A stretch of 64,000 nucleotides of DNA. Origin: Rhodobacter capsulatus (lineage in GTDB: Bacteria > Pseudomonadota > Alphaproteobacteria > Rhodobacterales > Rhodobacteraceae). Under the pieces are notes generated by a model. That model saw only the letters and a list, made by a program, of their open reading frames with translations. It had not been told where the DNA came from and ran no database searches. Shown in pieces: positions 24,949 through 35,478 of the stretch; position 1 is the stretch's first letter, and each line of letters begins with the position of its first letter. The translations under genes and the position numbers were made by a program. The stretch spans positions 248,001 to 312,000 of the forward strand of contig NZ_QKZO01000001.1 in the NCBI RefSeq assembly GCF_003254295.1, in the 5' to 3' direction.

Positions 24949-26046
24949 TCAGGCGTTGAACAGGAAGTGCAGCACGTCGCCGTCCTGCACTTCGTAGGTC
25001 TTGCCCTCGACGCGGAACTTGCCCGCCTCTTTCGCGCCGCTTTCGCCGCGGTATTGCACGTAATCGTCATAGGCGACGGTTTCGGCGCGGATGAAGCCGC
25101 GCTCAAAGTCACCATGGATGACGCCCGCGGCGGCGGGCGCCAGCGTGCCCTTGCGGATCGTCCAGGCGCGGGCCTCTTTCGGGCCGACGGTGAAATAGGT
25201 CTGCAGGCCCAGAAGGTCGTGACCGGCGCGGATCAGACGATCCAGCCCCGCCTCGTGCAGGCCGAGTTCCTCAAGGAACATCGACGCTTCATCGGCGGCA
25301 AGCTGGGAAATCTCTTCCTCGATCTTCGCCGAAATCACCACCGTCGCCGCGCCGCTTTCCCGCGCCATCTCGGCCACGCGCGCGGATTGCGCATTGCCCT
25401 TGGCGGCGTTCTCTTCCTCGACGTTGCAGACGTAAAGCACCGGTTTCGCGGTCAGAAGCTGCAGCATCCCCCAGGCCTTGCGGTCGTCCTCGGCGATCTT
25501 GACCGTGCGCGCCGGGCGGCCCGCCTCCAAAGCCTCTTTCGCCGCCAGCATCAGCCGCGCGTCTTCCTTGGCCTGCTTGTCGCCCGCATTGATCTTGCGC
25601 GCGATGTTGCTCAGCCGCTTTTCCAGGCTTTCGAGATCGGCAATCATCAGCTCGGTCTCGATCGTCTCGGCATCGGCCAAGGGATCGACGCGACCCTCGA
25701 CATGGGTCACGTCGCCATCCTCAAAACAGCGCAGCACATGGGCGATGGCGTCGGTCTCGCGGATGTTGGCCAGAAACTGGTTGCCCAGCCCCTCGCCCTT
25801 CGAGGCGCCCTTCACGAGGCCCGCGATATCGACAAAGGTCATCCGCGTCGGGATGATCTGCTTTGAGCCTGCAATCTCGGCCAGGGTGTCCAGGCGCGGA
25901 TCGGGCACGGCCACCTCGCCGACATTCGGCTCGATGGTGCAAAAGGGGAAGTTCGCCGCCTGCGCCGCGGCGGTTTTCGTCAGCGCATTGAACAGCGTCG
26001 ATTTGCCGACGTTGGGAAGACCCACGATCCCCATGCGAAAGCCCAT
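24949..26046 (-). CDS. ychF: Redox-regulated ATPase/GTPase YchF
   Basis: A 365-residue YchF/OLA1 protein, a ribosome-associated ATP-binding member of the Obg-like family. The P-loop GLPNVGKST is at residues 8-16, switch region EPNVGEV follows, and the C-terminal TGS domain is [17 protein letters not shown] to the end ([10 protein letters not shown]). The start MGFRMGIVG at 26046 has an AGGAG site six bases upstream. Confidence 0.97.
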   Translation of the reverse strand: MGFRMGIVGLPNVGKSTLFNALTKTAAAQAANFPFCTIEPNVGEVAVPDPRLDTLAEIAGSKQIIPTRMTFVDIAGLVKGASKGEGLGNQFLANIRETDAIAHVLRCFEDGDVTHVEGRVDPLADAETIETELMIADLESLEKRLSNIARKINAGDKQAKEDARLMLAAKEALEAGRPARTVKIAEDDRKAWGMLQLLTAKPVLYVCNVEEENAAKGNAQSARVAEMARESGAATVVISAKIEEEISQLAADEASMFLEELGLHEAGLDRLIRAGHDLLGLQTYFTVGPKEARAWTIRKGTLAPAAAGVIHGDFERGFIRAETVAYDDYVQYRGESGAKEAGKFRVEGKTYEVQDGDVLHFLFNA

Positions 26047-26194
26047 GGCACACTCCTGAATTGTTTCGCGCCTCATACGCGGCCCACGCCTCGCGCGCAA
26101 GCTTGCAGGCCGTCAAAGCAGGCCGCGCCCCTTTGACCATTGATTTTCCGCGCCGCTTCCCGCAAACCCGCACGGACATTCGAAGGGGACCGCC

Positions 26195-26986
26195 ATGACT
26201 CGCATCGACGCCAAATTCGCCGCCCTGAAGGCCGAGGGCAAGAAAGCCTTCGTCGCCTATATCATGGCGGGCGACCCGGATCTGGCGACCTCGGCCGAGA
26301 TCCTGAAGGGCCTGCCCGCGGCGGGGGTGGATGTGATCGAGCTCGGCCTGCCCTTCACCGATCCGATGGCCGATGGCACGACGATCCAGCTGGCGGGGCA
26401 ACGCGCGCTGGAGGGCGGGCAGACGCTGCAAAGGACGCTCGACATGGTGGCGGCGTTTCGCAAGACCGATGACACGACGCCGATCGTGATGATGGGCTAT
26501 TACAACCCGATCTACAGTCGCGGCGTTCCGAAGTTTCTGAAAGACGCAAAAGAGGCAGGGATCGACGGGCTGATCGTCGTCGATCTGCCGCCCGAAGAGG
26601 ATGGCGAGCTTTGCCTTCCGGCGGCCGAGGCCGGGATCAATTTCATTCGCCTCGCGACGCCGACGACCGATGACAAGCGCCTGCCGAAGGTGCTGCAAAA
26701 CACCAGCGGATTTGTCTATTACGTCTCGGTCACCGGCATCACCGGCTCGCAAGCCGCGCAGGTGAACGATGTCGCGCCGGAAGTGGCGCGGATCAAGGCG
26801 GCGACCGATCTGCCGCTGATCGTCGGTTTCGGCATCTCGACCCCCGAGGCGGCGCGGACGATTGCCGCGGTGGCCGATGGCTGTGTCGTCGGCTCTGCCA
26901 TCGTCAAGGAGATCGGCGCGGGGAAAAGCCCGGCCGAGGTTCTGGCCACCGTCGCGGCGCTGGCCGCGGGCGCGCATTCGGCCTGA
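26195..26986 (+). CDS. trpA: Tryptophan synthase alpha chain
   Basis: A 263-residue (beta/alpha)8 TrpA that cleaves indole-3-glycerol phosphate to indole and glyceraldehyde 3-phosphate. The catalytic acids are in [15 protein letters not shown] (E49-type and D60-type). [18 protein letters not shown] and YVSVTGITG form the phosphate-binding and core loops. AAGGGG lies before the ATG. It is alone here; trpB is not in the window. Confidence 0.97.
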   Translation: MTRIDAKFAALKAEGKKAFVAYIMAGDPDLATSAEILKGLPAAGVDVIELGLPFTDPMADGTTIQLAGQRALEGGQTLQRTLDMVAAFRKTDDTTPIVMMGYYNPIYSRGVPKFLKDAKEAGIDGLIVVDLPPEEDGELCLPAAEAGINFIRLATPTTDDKRLPKVLQNTSGFVYYVSVTGITGSQAAQVNDVAPEVARIKAATDLPLIVGFGISTPEAARTIAAVADGCVVGSAIVKEIGAGKSPAEVLATVAALAAGAHSA

Positions 26987-27041
26987 GCGCCCCTTCTTCA
27001 TGCGCCAAGGGGGGGGGGCGCTGCCCCCCGTCCTGCGGACT

Positions 27042-27068
27042 CCCCCCGAGGTATTTCTGGCAAGATGA
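27042..27068. repeat. Intergenic repeat with GAGGTATTT...GGCAAGATGAA core
   Basis: Downstream of trpA, a G/C-tract region is followed by CCCGAGGTATTTCTGGCAAG and ATGAA. The same core, with one base changed, occurs as a 22-bp inverted repeat at 30420-30470. A more diverged version is present at 44375-44435. It appears to be a dispersed extragenic element of this lineage. Confidence 0.6.
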
Positions 27069-27167
27069 ATGGCAACGGGAGAGGGGCGCGGCGCCTCGCC
27101 CTGACCAGTTGCTTGCAATCCTTCCAAAGATTGGTAAGTTCACTTGACCACTTGGAGGAGGGACCCC

Positions 27168-28331
27168 GTGACCGTCATCACCTGCATTGACGATCTGAAG
27201 GCATTGCACCGCAAGCGCACGCCGAAGATGTTCTACGATTACTGCGAGAGCGGCTCGTATACCGAGCAGACCTTCCGCGAGAACACGACGGATTTCGCGC
27301 AGATCCGGTTGCGGCAGAAGGTGGCGGTGGACATGTCGGGCCGCTCGGTCGCGACCACGATGGCGGGCCAGAAGGTGGCGATGCCGGTGGCTTTGGCGCC
27401 GGTCGGGCTTTTGGGGATGCAGCGGGCGGATGGCGAGATCAAGGCGGCGCGGGCGGCGGCGGCCTTCGGCGTGCCGTTCACGCTTTCGACCATGTCGATC
27501 TGCTCGATCGAGGATGTGGCGGCGCAATCCCCCGATCCGTTCTGGTTCCAGCTTTACGTGATGCGCGATGAAGACTTCGTCGATGCGATCCTTGAGCGGG
27601 CGAAGAAGGCGCGCTGCTCGGCGCTGGTTTTGACGCTGGATCTGCAAATTCTGGGCCAGCGTCACAAGGATCTGAAGAACGGCCTGACCGCGCCGCCGAA
27701 GCTGACGCCGGCGAACCTTCTCGACATGGCGACGAAGCTGACCTGGGGGCGCGAGATGCTGGCCACGCCGCGCCGCTTCTTTGGCAATATCGTCGGCCAT
27801 GCCAAGGGGGTGGGCGACGCGGCGTCCTTGATGAGCTGGACCTCGGAGCAGTTCGACCCCTGTCTCGACTGGAAAAAGATCGCCCGCATCCGCGATCAAT
27901 GGGGCGGCAAATTCATCCTGAAGGGGATTCTGGATGCCGAGGACGCCCGCGCCGCCGCCGATTTCGGCGCCGATGCGATCATCGTCTCGAACCATGGCGG
28001 GCGGCAGCTGGATGGTGCGCTCAGCTCCATCCGCATGCTGCCCGAGATCGTCGCGGCGGTGGGCGACACCACCGAGGTCTGGCTGGATAGCGGCATCCGC
28101 TCGGGTCAGGACATCCTGAAGGCGCTGGCGCTCGGCGCCAAGGGCACGATGATCGGCCGCGCCTATGTGCACGGGCTGGGCGCGATGGGCGAAGCAGGCG
28201 TGACCCGGGCGCTCGAGGTGATGCGCAAGGAGCTTGATATCTCGATGGCGCTGTGCGGCGAGAAGCGGGTGCAGGATCTGCGCCGCGACAATCTGCTGGT
28301 GCCCGAGGGCTTCTTTACCACCTATCGCTGA
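27168..28331 (+). CDS. lldD: FMN-dependent L-lactate dehydrogenase-like alpha-hydroxy acid oxidase
   Basis: A 387-residue FMN enzyme of the alpha-hydroxy acid oxidase family. The active-site [15 protein letters not shown] carries the catalytic His and substrate Arg, the FMN-phosphate loop is [18 protein letters not shown], and [11 protein letters not shown] is typical of LldD. It most likely oxidises L-lactate to pyruvate, feeding the quinone pool. GGAGGAGG at 27154-27161 points to the GTG at 27168 as start. The family also covers glycolate and mandelate oxidation, so the exact substrate is inferred. Confidence 0.88.
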   Translation: MTVITCIDDLKALHRKRTPKMFYDYCESGSYTEQTFRENTTDFAQIRLRQKVAVDMSGRSVATTMAGQKVAMPVALAPVGLLGMQRADGEIKAARAAAAFGVPFTLSTMSICSIEDVAAQSPDPFWFQLYVMRDEDFVDAILERAKKARCSALVLTLDLQILGQRHKDLKNGLTAPPKLTPANLLDMATKLTWGREMLATPRRFFGNIVGHAKGVGDAASLMSWTSEQFDPCLDWKKIARIRDQWGGKFILKGILDAEDARAAADFGADAIIVSNHGGRQLDGALSSIRMLPEIVAAVGDTTEVWLDSGIRSGQDILKALALGAKGTMIGRAYVHGLGAMGEAGVTRALEVMRKELDISMALCGEKRVQDLRRDNLLVPEGFFTTYR

Positions 28332-28361
28332 CAGGCTGCGGCCCGGGTTTGGCCCGGGCCC

Positions 28362-29513
28362 TCAGGCCCGCCGGATCCGCCTCAGCGCCCAAAGCCCAGG
28401 CAGGATCGCGGCAAGGATCAGCGCCACCGCAACAAAGGCCGCGCGCAGACCGAAGCCCTGCGCCAGCGCCCCCATCACCACCGGACCGATGAAGAAGCCG
28501 GTGAAGCCGATCATCCAGGCGCGCGAGATCGCCAGCGCCCGTTCCGAGGCCGCAACCCGTTGCCCCAAAAGCGAATTGGCCGAGGGCACGACGACCGCGA
28601 CCCCCATGCCGATCAGGCCGATGCCGAAAACGGCAATCGCCTGCACCGGGGCCACGGCGGTCACCAGCGCGCCAAGGCAGCCCAGCACCGCCGACAACGC
28701 GACCAGACGCGCCTCGCCCAGCCGCGCGGCCAGCAGCTGCCCGCCAAAGCGCCCCGCCGCCATCGTCAGGCCCAGCATCGCCGGGCCAAAGGCGCCCTCG
28801 CCCGGGGCGCCGCCCAGATTGCGCTCGATATGCAGCGCCGACCAGGTCTCGGTCGCGTTCTCGGCAACGAAGGCCGCGAACAGGATCGCCGCCGCCGCCA
28901 GCGCCGCCGCCCAGGGCGTGCGGGCGGCAGCCTTGGCCGCGGCCTCCTCGGCACTGGCGGGCGCCCGCCGCGCCTCGATCATCGCCGCGGCCATCGCGAC
29001 AAGGACGAGCGCCAGCACCGGCTGTACCGCCTCGGGGGAGAGACCCGCCCGCCGCGCCATCCCGGCCAGCAATGCCGAGACGGCAAAACCCGCCGAAAAC
29101 AGCGCATGGTTCCAGTTCATCAGCGGCAGGGCGGTGTCGTGCTCCAGCTCGGAAATCCGCACATTCGCCGCCAGATCAAGGCTCGACATCGCCACGCCCA
29201 TCACGACCAGCGCCAGCGCAAGGGTCAGACCGGAGTGGATGAACAGCGGCATCAGGGCCGCGAGCGCCAGAAACGCCCCGGTCAGCGGCAACACCCGCGG
29301 GCCCAGCCAGCGCCCGACCTGCGGCGCCAGCGCCATCGCCGCCATCCCCCCCAGAGCCGAGCCGAGCAAGAGCACGCCGAAAAGCCCGTCCCCGACCCCG
29401 GCCCGGTCCTTGAACGCGGGCATCTGCGCCGCGAAAGCGCCCCAGAACACCCCCAGCGCGCAAAGCCCGATCCCCGTCGCCCGGCTGACCCGTGCCACCT
29501 GCCGCAATGCCAT
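28362..29513 (-). CDS. Major facilitator superfamily transporter
   Basis: A 383-residue protein with about 12 membrane helices split by a charged central loop near residue 190 ([19 protein letters not shown]). The MFS pattern GxLGxxxxxR-like [10 protein letters not shown] is near residue 65. It resembles sugar- or drug-type MFS proteins. No substrate can be deduced from the sequence or neighbours. It is convergent with lldD. Confidence 0.85.
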   Translation of the reverse strand: MALRQVARVSRATGIGLCALGVFWGAFAAQMPAFKDRAGVGDGLFGVLLLGSALGGMAAMALAPQVGRWLGPRVLPLTGAFLALAALMPLFIHSGLTLALALVVMGVAMSSLDLAANVRISELEHDTALPLMNWNHALFSAGFAVSALLAGMARRAGLSPEAVQPVLALVLVAMAAAMIEARRAPASAEEAAAKAAARTPWAAALAAAAILFAAFVAENATETWSALHIERNLGGAPGEGAFGPAMLGLTMAAGRFGGQLLAARLGEARLVALSAVLGCLGALVTAVAPVQAIAVFGIGLIGMGVAVVVPSANSLLGQRVAASERALAISRAWMIGFTGFFIGPVVMGALAQGFGLRAAFVAVALILAAILPGLWALRRIRRA

Positions 29514-29708
29514 TCCCGCCCCCTCAAACCGCTTTGAAACCGGTTACCACAGCCTGCGACCCGCGCCCACTCCCCGGGGGGCAGGCATCGGCACGGTTTC
29601 GCCGGGGCTGTTACCAAAGCGTGATGAAACCCCTGCAAAACAAGGCGCGAATCTGGGCGCGAATCTGCTGGACAAGCGGGGGCATCCTGTCTATCTCCCC
29701 CCGTTCAT

Positions 29709-29731
29709 GGGCCCCACCCTTGGAGGGGGCC
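29709..29731 (+). other. Hairpin in the rplY leader
   Basis: GGCCCC (29710-29715) can pair with GGGGCC (29726-29731) 24 bases upstream of the rplY start. It lies in a 240-bp upstream region that also holds two direct copies of GGCGCGAATCT. It could be an attenuation or autoregulatory element; this is speculative. Confidence 0.3.
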
Positions 29732-29754
29732 TCAATTTGCATTGGAGATACCAA

Positions 29755-30354
29755 ATGGCGAAAGAGATCGAAACTCTCGTAGCCGAGGTGCGCACGGGGA
29801 CGGGCAAGGGGGCCGCTCGCGCAGCACGTCGTGAGGGCAAGGTTCCCGGGATCGTTTATGGCGACGGCAAAGAGCCGCTGGCCATCAACCTCGACTACAA
29901 CAAGCTGCTGACCCGCCTGCGCAAGGGTCGGTTCCTGTCGACGCTGTTCAACCTGCACATCGACGGGCAGGACGACGTCCGCGTGATCTGCCGCGGCGTG
30001 CAGAAAGACGTGGTGAAGGACCTCCCGACCCACATCGACTTCATGCGCACCCACCGCGCCTCGCGCATCAACCTGTTCATCCACGTGAACTTCGACAACG
30101 CCGAAGCCTCGCCGGGGCTGAAGCGTGGCGGCACCCTGACCATCGTGCGTCCGGAAGTCGAACTCGAAGTGCTCGCCGGGGACATTCCGGATCACATCAC
30201 CGTCGACCTGACCGGCCGCAACATCGGTGACGTCATCCACATCAACGACATCCCGCTGCCGGAAGGCTGCAAGCCCACGATCGACCGCAACTTCGTCGTT
30301 GCCAATATCGCGGCGCCCTCGGGTCTCGTCTCGGCCGATCACGCCGAAGAGTGA
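29755..30354 (+). CDS. rplY: 50S ribosomal protein L25/general stress protein Ctc
   Basis: A 199-residue long-form L25 (CTC family) that binds 5S rRNA. The N-terminal L25 domain covers about 1-95 ([34 protein letters not shown]), and the TL5-type C-terminal beta domain follows ([20 protein letters not shown]). TTGGAGAT lies eight bases before the ATG at 29755. Long in-frame sequence upstream is antisense to the MFS gene and is not part of the protein. Confidence 0.96.
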   Translation: MAKEIETLVAEVRTGTGKGAARAARREGKVPGIVYGDGKEPLAINLDYNKLLTRLRKGRFLSTLFNLHIDGQDDVRVICRGVQKDVVKDLPTHIDFMRTHRASRINLFIHVNFDNAEASPGLKRGGTLTIVRPEVELEVLAGDIPDHITVDLTGRNIGDVIHINDIPLPEGCKPTIDRNFVVANIAAPSGLVSADHAEE

Positions 30355-30376
30355 TCCTTTCCGCAAGGAAACGGGA

Positions 30377-30400
30377 AACGCCGGGCCTTTGCCCGGCGTT
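30377..30400 (+). terminator. rplY terminator
   Basis: AACGCCGGGC-CTTT-GCCCGGCGTT forms a perfect 10-bp stem with a 4-base loop, 22 bases after the rplY stop. Only a short T-stretch follows, as is common in this genus. Confidence 0.75.
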
Positions 30401-30419
30401 TCACATTCTGCCTCCGGCG

Positions 30420-30470
30420 GAGGTATTTGTGGCAAGATGAAATACCCCTTCATCTTGCCACAAATACCTC
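30420..30470. repeat. Perfect 22-bp inverted repeat, extragenic element
   Basis: Arms at 30420-30441 and 30449-30470 are exact reverse complements (GAGGTATTTGTGGCAAGATG...), separated by ATACCCC. One arm is nearly identical to the element at 27042-27068. It lies between rplY and pth and would form a very stable cruciform or RNA hairpin. Confidence 0.85.
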
Positions 30471-30529
30471 GGGGGCGCGGGGGCTGGCCCCCGCTCTGCG
30501 AGGTTTGAGACCGCCACAGGAGAGTCGCG

Positions 30530-31219
30530 ATGCAGCTTTGGGTCGGCCTTGGCAATCCGGGGGCGAAATATGCCGCCAACCGGCACAATATCGGCTTCAT
30601 GGCGGTGGATCGCATCGCCGCCGATCACGGCTTCGCGCCCTGGAAGAAGGCGTTTCAAGGGTTTGTCAGCGAAGGCCGCTTCGGCTCGGCGCGGGTGATC
30701 CTTCTGAAGCCCGAGACGTTCATGAACCTGTCCGGCCAATCGGTGCGGGCGGCGGCGGATTTCTACAAGATCCCGGTCGCGGGCCTCACCGTCTTTCACG
30801 ATGAACTTGACCTTGCCCCCGGGAAATGCCGTCTGAAACAGGGCGGCGGCCATGCGGGGCACAACGGGCTGCGCTCGATCCACCAACACCTGGGCGAGGC
30901 CTATGCGCGGGTGCGGCTGGGCATCGGCCATCCGGGCGACAAGGACCGGGTGGCAGGCTATGTGCTGTCGGATTTCGCCAAGGCCGAGGCGGTCTGGCTG
31001 GACGATCTGATGCGGGGGATCTCGGACGGCGCGGCGGCGCTGGCCGCGGGCGACGGGGCGAAATTCCTCAATGCGGTGGCGCTGCGCACGGCACCGCCGC
31101 GGCCCTCGACCGGGACCCGGCCGAACGACACCGCCCCCCCGCCGGGGAAGACAGCCCCCGCCGCCGAGACGGATACACGTTCAGCGCTCGAGAAGCTGGC
31201 AGATCGTTTCAAGCGCTGA
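30530..31219 (+). CDS. pth: Peptidyl-tRNA hydrolase
   Basis: A 229-residue Pth that frees tRNA from stalled peptidyl-tRNA. The active-site histidine is in [11 protein letters not shown] (H22), with FMNLSGQSV and [24 protein letters not shown] as family motifs. It is longer than the usual 190 residues because of a Pro/Thr/Ala-rich C-terminal tail (about 190-229). GGAG precedes the ATG. It is often paired with rplY, as here. Confidence 0.96.
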   Translation: MQLWVGLGNPGAKYAANRHNIGFMAVDRIAADHGFAPWKKAFQGFVSEGRFGSARVILLKPETFMNLSGQSVRAAADFYKIPVAGLTVFHDELDLAPGKCRLKQGGGHAGHNGLRSIHQHLGEAYARVRLGIGHPGDKDRVAGYVLSDFAKAEAVWLDDLMRGISDGAAALAAGDGAKFLNAVALRTAPPRPSTGTRPNDTAPPPGKTAPAAETDTRSALEKLADRFKR

Positions 31220-31234
31220 TCGCGGCACCCCGGT

Positions 31235-32080
31235 TCAGGCGGAAAGCCGTGCGGTGTCACCTGCGCGCCGCCCCGAACGCAGCGCCCCCCCGGCCGGGAT
31301 CGCACCGATCTGCGGGGCGTCAGGGCCCGGCGGTTGCGCCTGCGGCTGCTCCTGCGCGCCCATCGTCTTGCGGATCGCCTCCATCCGCGCCAGATGCTTG
31401 GCGAAATGCGCCTCCAGCCCGCCATCCAGCGCGATTTCCCGCCGGATCAGATCGACCGCCGCATCGAAAGGCAGCGCCGCGACATCGGGCAGATGCGCCA
31501 GCGTGTCATGCGGGTCCAGATCGGCCCAATCGTCGAACATCGAGCCGATATCGCAGAGCATCACCGCGCCGCGATCGGTCACCACAAGCTCGGGACGCTC
31601 GAACAGGAAGCGATAGAGAACCGCCTTCGGCCCCGGGTTCACGGTGGTCACCTGCGGCAGCAGGCCCATCACCTTGGCAGGCACCAGAAGCAGGCTCTTG
31701 CCCAGCTCCCGCGCCGCCAGATCGCTTTGCAAAAGCAGGCATTGCTCGGGCGCGACGAAGCGGCTGCGCGTGTTGTCGAAGAGACCCGGCGGCAGGCTGA
31801 GCGGCCAGAACCGATGCGGCATCGGATGGCGCAACCGCGCCAGCGGGAAGCGCTCGACCGTCAGCACGGGGGCGAGGCCGCCGGTGAAAGTCCGCAACTT
31901 CTCGCCCTCGAGGATCGAGGAGACCCGGCGCAAGCCGCGCGCGGTCTGCAGCACGGTCTCGCCATAAAAGCCCTGCGCCAGATCGAGAAACTCGTCCGTG
32001 CGCCGCAGGTGCTGCCCCGTCGTCGCCATGCGATCATCGAAATGAAACGTATCGGCGAACGTATCCCGAAACATGGTCAT
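31235..32080 (-). CDS. Conserved-looking protein of unknown function
   Basis: A 281-residue soluble protein that I do not recognise. The start ATG at 32080 follows GGAGGG by six bases. There is no signal peptide or membrane segment. The middle (HRFWPLSLPPGLFDNTRSRF, ELGKSLLLVPAKVMGLLPQV) is well ordered; the C-terminus (about 240-281) is Pro/Gln/Gly-rich and probably flexible. It is convergent with pth, 15 bases away. Codon usage is like the surrounding core genes. Confidence 0.75.
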   Translation of the reverse strand: MTMFRDTFADTFHFDDRMATTGQHLRRTDEFLDLAQGFYGETVLQTARGLRRVSSILEGEKLRTFTGGLAPVLTVERFPLARLRHPMPHRFWPLSLPPGLFDNTRSRFVAPEQCLLLQSDLAARELGKSLLLVPAKVMGLLPQVTTVNPGPKAVLYRFLFERPELVVTDRGAVMLCDIGSMFDDWADLDPHDTLAHLPDVAALPFDAAVDLIRREIALDGGLEAHFAKHLARMEAIRKTMGAQEQPQAQPPGPDAPQIGAIPAGGALRSGRRAGDTARLSA

Positions 32081-32240
32081 CTTGCGCCCTCCATCTCCCA
32101 CCGGGTTCAGTCTGGGACAAGAATGTTAAGGCGCCGTTGACGAAATCCGAAAAAGACAGTCTGAAATACAGATTTGCAACCGCGACGTGCGCGGGTCCGT
32201 TCAAGACCTCTCCGAGAGGCGGCCGCCCGGCAGGTCACGA

Positions 32241-33311
32241 TCAGGCTTTGCGGGATCGCTCCGCCATCAATGACCCAAGCCGCCACTGGGGCATCCCGCT
32301 GGCGACGTGGACATTATTGCTGTCGCACCAATATTCGACGGGCGTATCGTCAAACGACACCAGCGCACGTTGCGCCGGCTTTTCAGCAACGATCCGGCGC
32401 AGGGCCTCCCACCATTTGACCAGTGTCTTGTGACCTTGAACGACCGGATGGTGCGGCCAGGGCAAGGTATAGGTGAACTGCGTATGCTCTCCCGTCCATG
32501 GCGACAGAAGGCGCAGCAACTCCGGATGATCCCGCCCTTCATAGCTGTCGTGATAAGAGACGTCGCTTTCCGTCGGCCAGATCCAGATCTCGTCAAAGAC
32601 CCTTTGCCCCCCGACCCTTCCAAGCGCGTCAAAGGCGGCGTCCACATTGCGCCGCATCACCTCGCGCAACCAGTCTTGCGCGGGGTAAAGCCGAACGGCC
32701 GTGCCATCCAAAGGCGGCCACGCGGTCGCGGAAACGACCGAAATTTCCTGCGAAAACCACGATCCGCTTTGTTCTCTCGGTCCGGTGATCTCGAAAACGA
32801 TCGTGCGGGAGGGATCATCGGCAACTTCGAGACGCGCGGGGCGGACCCTCTTCAAAGGCATGCCAAGATTTGTTGCGCCGCGAAAGCGCAACCAGCCCTC
32901 CTTGTCGCGGGGCGCATAGAAGATCCTGTCAGCCGCGTCAGAGATGTGCACGCTGCCCGCTTCGTGCCCTTCCGCGGGCGTGCCCGTCCAGAGGTAATCC
33001 ATCCCGACCGCGGCCCTGACCCCCGTCCCGCCGGTCGCACAGACGACCAGATGGTAATCGATCCCGGGGTTCTTTTCGGCAAGCGTCGCAACCGCCGCTG
33101 TCGGCACGGATATGCTGTCTGCGCTCAGGGCCTTGAAAGCCGTTCCGTCCTGCCCCTTGACGCCGCCATTCCACAGATGGGCATTGCTCGGCGGACACCA
33201 GGGGAAGTCATTGCCGATCTTCGCAAAATTGCTTTGAGAGTAGGCAAGGATGATCTTCTTCCCACGCCTGGCGGAAATACTCTCGTGCCACCGATCCGCT
33301 TGCTCTTGCAT
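32241..33311 (-). CDS. SGNH-hydrolase-like protein of unknown substrate
   Basis: A 356-residue protein. The early motif IILAYSQSNFAKIGND resembles the GQSN block of sialate O-acetylesterase-like SGNH hydrolases. VCATGGTGVR and the late VEYWCDSNNVHVASG could supply the other conserved blocks, with a possible Asp...His pair. No signal peptide is visible. Base composition is somewhat AT-richer than the neighbours. The ATG at 33311 is 18 bases after the rpoD stop, so it may be co-transcribed with rpoD. The enzyme class is inferred from short motifs only. Confidence 0.65.
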   Translation of the reverse strand: MQEQADRWHESISARRGKKIILAYSQSNFAKIGNDFPWCPPSNAHLWNGGVKGQDGTAFKALSADSISVPTAAVATLAEKNPGIDYHLVVCATGGTGVRAAVGMDYLWTGTPAEGHEAGSVHISDAADRIFYAPRDKEGWLRFRGATNLGMPLKRVRPARLEVADDPSRTIVFEITGPREQSGSWFSQEISVVSATAWPPLDGTAVRLYPAQDWLREVMRRNVDAAFDALGRVGGQRVFDEIWIWPTESDVSYHDSYEGRDHPELLRLLSPWTGEHTQFTYTLPWPHHPVVQGHKTLVKWWEALRRIVAEKPAQRALVSFDDTPVEYWCDSNNVHVASGMPQWRLGSLMAERSRKA

Positions 33312-33329
33312 GCCTGCATCCCCGACCCG

Positions 33330-35354
<2,025 letters not shown>

Positions 35355-35432
35355 GGGCGCTCCTCGTCGGGCTGCATCGGGGCTGCGCACGGGCTGGCGC
35401 ACAGCGGGTCGAATCGGTTCTCGCCGTTTTAT

Positions 35433-35465
35433 CGAATCACGGCGGCGAATCACAGGGGCGAATCA
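35433..35465. repeat. Three CGAATCA repeats spaced exactly 13 bp
   Basis: CGAATCA occurs at 35433, 35446 and 35459 in the dnaG/rpoD gap, with a related CGAATCG at 35410. They are followed by G/C-rich spacers of six bases. The regular 13-bp period is iteron-like; it could be a regulator site in front of rpoD. Confidence 0.55.
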
Positions 35466-35478
35466 AAGGCGGAAATTC

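Noticed and set aside
27108-27160. GntR/LldR operator upstream of lldD
   Set aside because: TTGGTAAG-TTCA-CTTGACCA is only an imperfect palindrome and no GntR regulator is nearby; too weak to call.
28234-29754. N-terminal 500-residue extension of L25
   Set aside because: The in-frame extension crosses the end of lldD and runs antisense to the MFS gene. The normal L25 start at 29755 has a ribosome site and family-typical N-terminus.
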